From CAYLSO01 sp964386525 (lineage in GTDB: Bacteria; Eisenbacteria; RBG-16-71-46; DASYSL01), in contig CAYLSO010000097.1 of assembly GCA_964386525.1 (NCBI GenBank), positions 1 through 9,020 of the forward strand: 9,020 bases of DNA, in the 5' to 3' direction. A program made the position numbers and the translations under genes. Every line of letters begins with the position of its first letter. The first letter of the stretch is position 1. The notes beneath the pieces were generated by a model that was not told where the DNA came from, did not search any database, and saw only the letters and a program-made list of their open reading frames with translations. Below, piece by piece: positions 5,905 through 9,020 of this stretch.

Positions 5905-8900
5905 CTACAGCCCTTCCTGCACCTTGTACTGCGGCCGCGTCGGCTTCTGCGGCGGGTTCTTCTGGAGTTCGTCCAGGCACCACTGGATGGCGCGCTCGAG
6001 CTGCGGGTCGCGCCCCGCGACCATCTCGTGCGGGGCGTTCTCGACCTCGATGTCGGGGTCTACACCGTGGTTCTCGACGATCCACTCGCCCGGGCGCCAG
6101 AAGCCCACATCCGGCATGGTCACGCCGCCGCCGTCGACCAGCGGGAGATTGTGGCTGATGCCCACCAGCCCGCCCCAGGTGCGCATGCCGATGATCGGGC
6201 CGATGCCCATGAGCTTGAAGTAGTAGGGGAAGAGGTCGCCGCCCGAACCGGCGTACTGGTTGATGAGGATGCACTTGGGGCCGTCCAGCGCCGTGGACGG
6301 CGAGCGCTGATCGGCGCCGTCGCGGACCGAGACCCAGCCCAGCGTCTTGCGGGCCAGGCGCTCGACGAAGAACTCGGGGACGAAGCCGCCGCCGTTGAAG
6401 CGCTCGTCGACCACCATGCCCTGCTTGTCCACCTGGGGGTAGTACTGCTTGGTGAACTCCTGGATACCCTGCGTGGCGGTGTTCGGCACGTGGATGTAGC
6501 CGAGCCGCCCGCCGGAGGCCTTGGCCACCTTCTCGCGGTTGGCCGCCACCCACGCCGTGTAGCGCAGCGACTGCTCGCTGGCGACGGGCGTCACGGTATA
6601 AGTGCGCGGCTTGGGGTCGTCGGGCCGCGCGCCCACGGTGATGCGCGTCTGCTTGCCGGCCGTGCCCACGAACGCCGTGTAGAGATTCTCGGGGGCGCGC
6701 ACCGGCGCGCCGTTCACCGACAGCAGGTAGTCGCCCTCGCGCACGTCCACCCCGGGCATGCCGAGCGGGGCCTCGACCTTGGAGTTCCAGTCGCGCGCGC
6801 GGTAGAGGGTCTTGAAGCGGTAGCGGCCGCTGGCCGCGTCGAGCTCGTAATCGGCCCCCAGCAGCCCGGTCTCGACGCGCCGCACCTGCGGCATCTCCCC
6901 GCCGCCCACGTAGGAGTGCGACGTGGACAGCTCGCCGAGCATCTCGCCGAAGATGTAGTTGAGGTCGGCGCGGTGCGCGACGTAGGGCAGCAGCTTGCGG
7001 TAGCGGTCGCCGACCGCCTTCCAGTCGAGCCCGCCCATGGCCGGGTCGTAATAGAAGTCACGCTCCAGGCGCCACGCCTCGTCGAACATCTGCGCCCACT
7101 CCTGGCGCGGATCCACGGTCGCCATCAGGGAGCCGGTCTCGAGTTTGCCGTCGCCGACCTTCTTGCCCTCGGCGGCGTCGACGATGCCGTAGGTTTCCTT
7201 GGACTTGTAGAGGAGCTTGTCGCCGTCCTTGGAGACGCCGCCGGCGGCGTCGACGCCGGCGATGACCGTCTTGACCTCGCGCTTCTCGAAGTCGAAGAGC
7301 TTGACGGCGCCGCCGGGGGCGTCGTCGGAATCGGGGTCGGGCGGGTCGAAGGCCATGAAGAGGATCTTGCCCTTGAACACCGCCAGTCCGCCGTAGCGGC
7401 CGGCCGGCACCGGCAGGGCCGCCACGCGCGTCGCCAGCCCGTCGAGGTCGATGCGGACCGGCTTCACCTCGGCCGCGCCGTCCCTGTCCTTGTCGCCCTT
7501 CTCGCCCTTGGCGTCCTTGTCCTTGTCGCCCTTGTCGCCCTTGTCATCCTTGCCCTTGTCGCCGTCCTTGCCCTTGTCCCCCTCGGGCTTCTTCTCCTCG
7601 GCGGACTCCTCGTCGCTCTGCGGCGGCACCGGGGTCTTCAGCGTGTCGCGCAGAGCGGCGGCGTAGATCTTGTCGGTGGCGCTCACCTGGAAATTGAAAT
7701 CGAACCTGCCGAACTCCGGATTCAGCGTGCGCCGCGACACGAAGTAGAGGTAGTCGCCGGCCGGGTCGAAGGCCGGCGAGAAGTCCTCCATCATGCCGCC
7801 GGACGAAGGGGTCACCTTGCCGGTGTCGAGCGAGTAGAGCATGAGCTGGTTCAAGTCGGCGTCGTTCGGCTTGCTGTAGGCGAGCCAGCGGGAGTCCGGC
7901 GCCCAGGCGTAGTCGTGGATCTCGCCGCGCGGGCTGTGGTCGACCTTGGTGAGCGCCCCGGTGGCCACGTCACACCACCAGAGGGTGAGGGCTTTGTCGG
8001 AGAAGGCGAGCTTCTTCGAGTCCGGCGACCACAGGGGCTGGAAGCGGAAGGTGCTGCCCCCGCTCGTCACCTTGCGGGCCGGGGTCTGCCCGTCGCTGCC
8101 GATCACCCAGATCTCGTACTCGCCGCTCTGGTCCGAGAGGTAGGCGATCCACTTGCCGTCGGGCGACCACACCGGGTTGCGCTCGCGGGCCCCGGGAGTC
8201 CGCGTCAGGGGCCGCGCATCGCCCTTCTCGGCGGGCACCGTGAACAGGTCGCCGCGGGCCGCGAACACGGCGCGCTTGGCCGAGGGCGACAGGTCGAGGT
8301 CGGTGATCCACTGCGACACGCTGCGGTAGGCGGGCCGGGTGGCGGGCTTGTCGTCGGGGACCAGCACCTGGAGCTGCCGCGCCTGCTCGCCCGGCAGGTC
8401 CATGACGAAGAGGTAGCCGCCCTTCTCGAAGACGATGGCGCCGGAGCCGACGCTCGGCCACTTGACGTCGAAGTCCGAGTACTTCGTCACCTGCCGGCGG
8501 GTCTTCTTGTCGAGGTCGTAGGCCCACAGGTTCGACGTGCGGCCGCCGCGGTCGGAGCAGTAGTAGATCGTGCGCCCCTGCCACATCGGCCACTCGTCGA
8601 CGCCCTTCCAGTCGGTGATCTTCTCGGACGAGTTCTTGGCGAAGTCGTAGAGCCAGATGTCCGGGGCGTTGCCGCCCTGGTAGCGCTTCCAGGTGCGGTT
8701 GTCGTAGCTCGGGGAGACGAAGGCCAGCTGCTTGCCGTCGGGGGAGAAGGTCGCGTAGCCGCCGGTCGGCAGCGCCAGCGCTTCCTCGAAGCCGCCTGCC
8801 GCCGGCACGCGGAAGAAGCGGTCCGTCCGCACCGGCGAAGCGCGGCGCGAGCGCAGCAGGACGGAATTGCCGTCCGGGTACCACTCGGCCACCTGGTCCG

Positions 8901-9020
8901 GGGTGGGGTGCCAGGTCAGACGCGCCGGCTCGCCGCCCTCGACGGGGATGGTGAAGGCGTCGACGTTGCCGTCGTACTCGCCGGTGAAGGCCACGGTCTT
9001 GCCGTCGGGCGAGAGCTTGG
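5905..9020 (-). CDS. Tricorn protease homolog, 5'-partial (beta-propellers, PDZ, S41 domain)
   Basis: Open at the right edge: the frame continues past the GTG at 8994 as KLSPDGKT, a beta-propeller blade, so the start is outside the window. Numbering from 8994, 1029 residues are seen, near the 1071 of archaeal tricorn. Residues 1-430 form a TolB/PD40-type propeller (FSPDGKQLAF 83, WSPDGKWIAY 276, WSPDSKKLAF 322, WAPDSRWLAY 364); about 430-625 is the second propeller region with a charged insert at 467-506; 630-700 is C1; 735-795 is PDZ (GVDVREGDYLLSVNG); about 820-1010 is the S41 core. Catalytic residues by spacing to Thermoplasma tricorn (S745/H746, S965, E1023): Ser692-His693 in TSHSY, Ser917 in AGSGGD, Glu974 in VENHGV. 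Distances of 225 and 57 match 220 and 58. The set is complete, so an active serine peptidase is expected, degrading oligopeptides to short peptides. Location is unresolved because the N-terminus is missing; bacterial homologs are often exported. TAG stop at 5905-5907. Confidence 0.94.
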   Translation of the reverse strand, partial: KLSPDGKTVAFTGEYDGNVDAFTIPVEGGEPARLTWHPTPDQVAEWYPDGNSVLLRSRRASPVRTDRFFRVPAAGGFEEALALPTGGYATFSPDGKQLAFVSPSYDNRTWKRYQGGNAPDIWLYDFAKNSSEKITDWKGVDEWPMWQGRTIYYCSDRGGRTSNLWAYDLDKKTRRQVTKYSDFDVKWPSVGSGAIVFEKGGYLFVMDLPGEQARQLQVLVPDDKPATRPAYRSVSQWITDLDLSPSAKRAVFAARGDLFTVPAEKGDARPLTRTPGARERNPVWSPDGKWIAYLSDQSGEYEIWVIGSDGQTPARKVTSGGSTFRFQPLWSPDSKKLAFSDKALTLWWCDVATGALTKVDHSPRGEIHDYAWAPDSRWLAYSKPNDADLNQLMLYSLDTGKVTPSSGGMMEDFSPAFDPAGDYLYFVSRRTLNPEFGRFDFNFQVSATDKIYAAALRDTLKTPVPPQSDEESAEEKKPEGDKGKDGDKGKDDKGDKGDKDKDAKGEKGDKDRDGAAEVKPVRIDLDGLATRVAALPVPAGRYGGLAVFKGKILFMAFDPPDPDSDDAPGGAVKLFDFEKREVKTVIAGVDAAGGVSKDGDKLLYKSKETYGIVDAAEGKKVGDGKLETGSLMATVDPRQEWAQMFDEAWRLERDFYYDPAMGGLDWKAVGDRYRKLLPYVAHRADLNYIFGEMLGELSTSHSYVGGGEMPQVRRVETGLLGADYELDAASGRYRFKTLYRARDWNSKVEAPLGMPGVDVREGDYLLSVNGAPVRAPENLYTAFVGTAGKQTRITVGARPDDPKPRTYTVTPVASEQSLRYTAWVAANREKVAKASGGRLGYIHVPNTATQGIQEFTKQYYPQVDKQGMVVDERFNGGGFVPEFFVERLARKTLGWVSVRDGADQRSPSTALDGPKCILINQYAGSGGDLFPYYFKLMGIGPIIGMRTWGGLVGISHNLPLVDGGGVTMPDVGFWRPGEWIVENHGVDPDIEVENAPHEMVAGRDPQLERAIQWCLDELQKNPPQKPTRPQYKVQEGL
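7477..7596 (-). repeat. Lys/Gly/Asp-rich low-complexity insert in the tricorn-type protein
   Basis: On the minus strand residues 467-506 are almost only K, D, G and E, with five GDK and one GEK triplets, coded by repeated ggcgacaag/gacaag-like units. On the plus strand this appears as cttgtcgcc repeats. The insert sits between the first propeller and the conserved PVRIDLDGL strand of the second, where bacterial tricorn homologs often carry a charged linker. It probably forms a disordered, solvent-exposed loop; simple-sequence expansion by slippage is a likely origin. Confidence 0.85.

Noticed and set aside
5339..6553. 404-codon minus-strand frame spanning the methyltransferase and the tricorn-type gene
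   Set aside because: It is an off-frame reading of both genes, dominated by R, G, A and P, and it crosses the intergenic hairpin. Both real frames have clear family motifs.
7479..7587. Short direct repeats (cttgtcgcc) as a CRISPR array or regulatory repeat
   Set aside because: The units are about 9 nt, contiguous and in frame with a coding low-complexity insert; there are no spacers.
7451..7666. Plus-strand frame coding a Ser/Leu/Pro repeat peptide
   Set aside because: It is the complement of the GDK-rich insert of the tricorn-type gene; its repeats follow from that insert and there is no ribosome site.
8992..8994. GTG as the start of the tricorn-type protein
   Set aside because: The codons upstream read SPDGKT, continuing a propeller blade to the window edge.

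Overview
The window is GC-rich and protein-dense. It holds the 3' part of a large surface or secreted modular protein, a complete S46-family serine exopeptidase, a complete small SAM-dependent methyltransferase, and most of a tricorn-type protease. Three traits recall Candidatus Eisenbacteria, Krumholzibacteriota and similar FCB-affiliated, mostly uncultivated lineages: a FlgD/T9SS-like C-terminal module, a dockerin-like segment ending in FEDLMMFALNYG, and long beta-rich repeat proteins. That assignment is inference from protein style; there is no rRNA or other phylogenetic marker here.

Layout: (1) 1-3000, plus strand, open at the left edge: a tail of a LamG-like domain, five tandem repeats of about 74 residues, a cohesin-like module, a FN3-like module, a dockerin-like segment, a second cohesin-like module and a FlgD-like C-terminal domain. 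(2) 3001-3174, a structured intergenic stretch: a strong GC hairpin, a perfect AAGGAGG followed by a six-codon micro-ORF, a second 12-bp hairpin and an extended -10-like element. (3) 3175-5250, plus strand: an exported S46 peptidase with all catalytic residues visible and a Gly at the position that sets P1 preference in the DPP7/DPP11 family. (4) 5272-5814, minus strand: a class I methyltransferase, convergent with the peptidase at 21 nt. (5) 5815-5904: a gap holding a 14-bp hairpin. (6) 5905 to the right edge, minus strand, open at its 5' end: a tricorn protease homolog with beta-propellers, a PDZ domain and an S41 catalytic domain, interrupted by a Lys/Gly/Asp-rich low-complexity insert.

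The two peptidases could complement each other in peptide breakdown: a tricorn-type enzyme degrading oligopeptides and an S46 enzyme removing N-terminal dipeptides. They are on opposite strands and so are not one operon. The methyltransferase lies downstream of the tricorn gene on the same strand and may be transcribed with it through the hairpin. The repeat protein belongs to a different transcription unit. I see no CRISPR array, tRNA, rRNA, insertion sequence or phage gene. The most unusual points are the staggered cysteine pattern across the tandem repeats, the co-occurrence of cohesin-like and dockerin-like modules in one chain, and the attenuator-like layout before the S46 gene.
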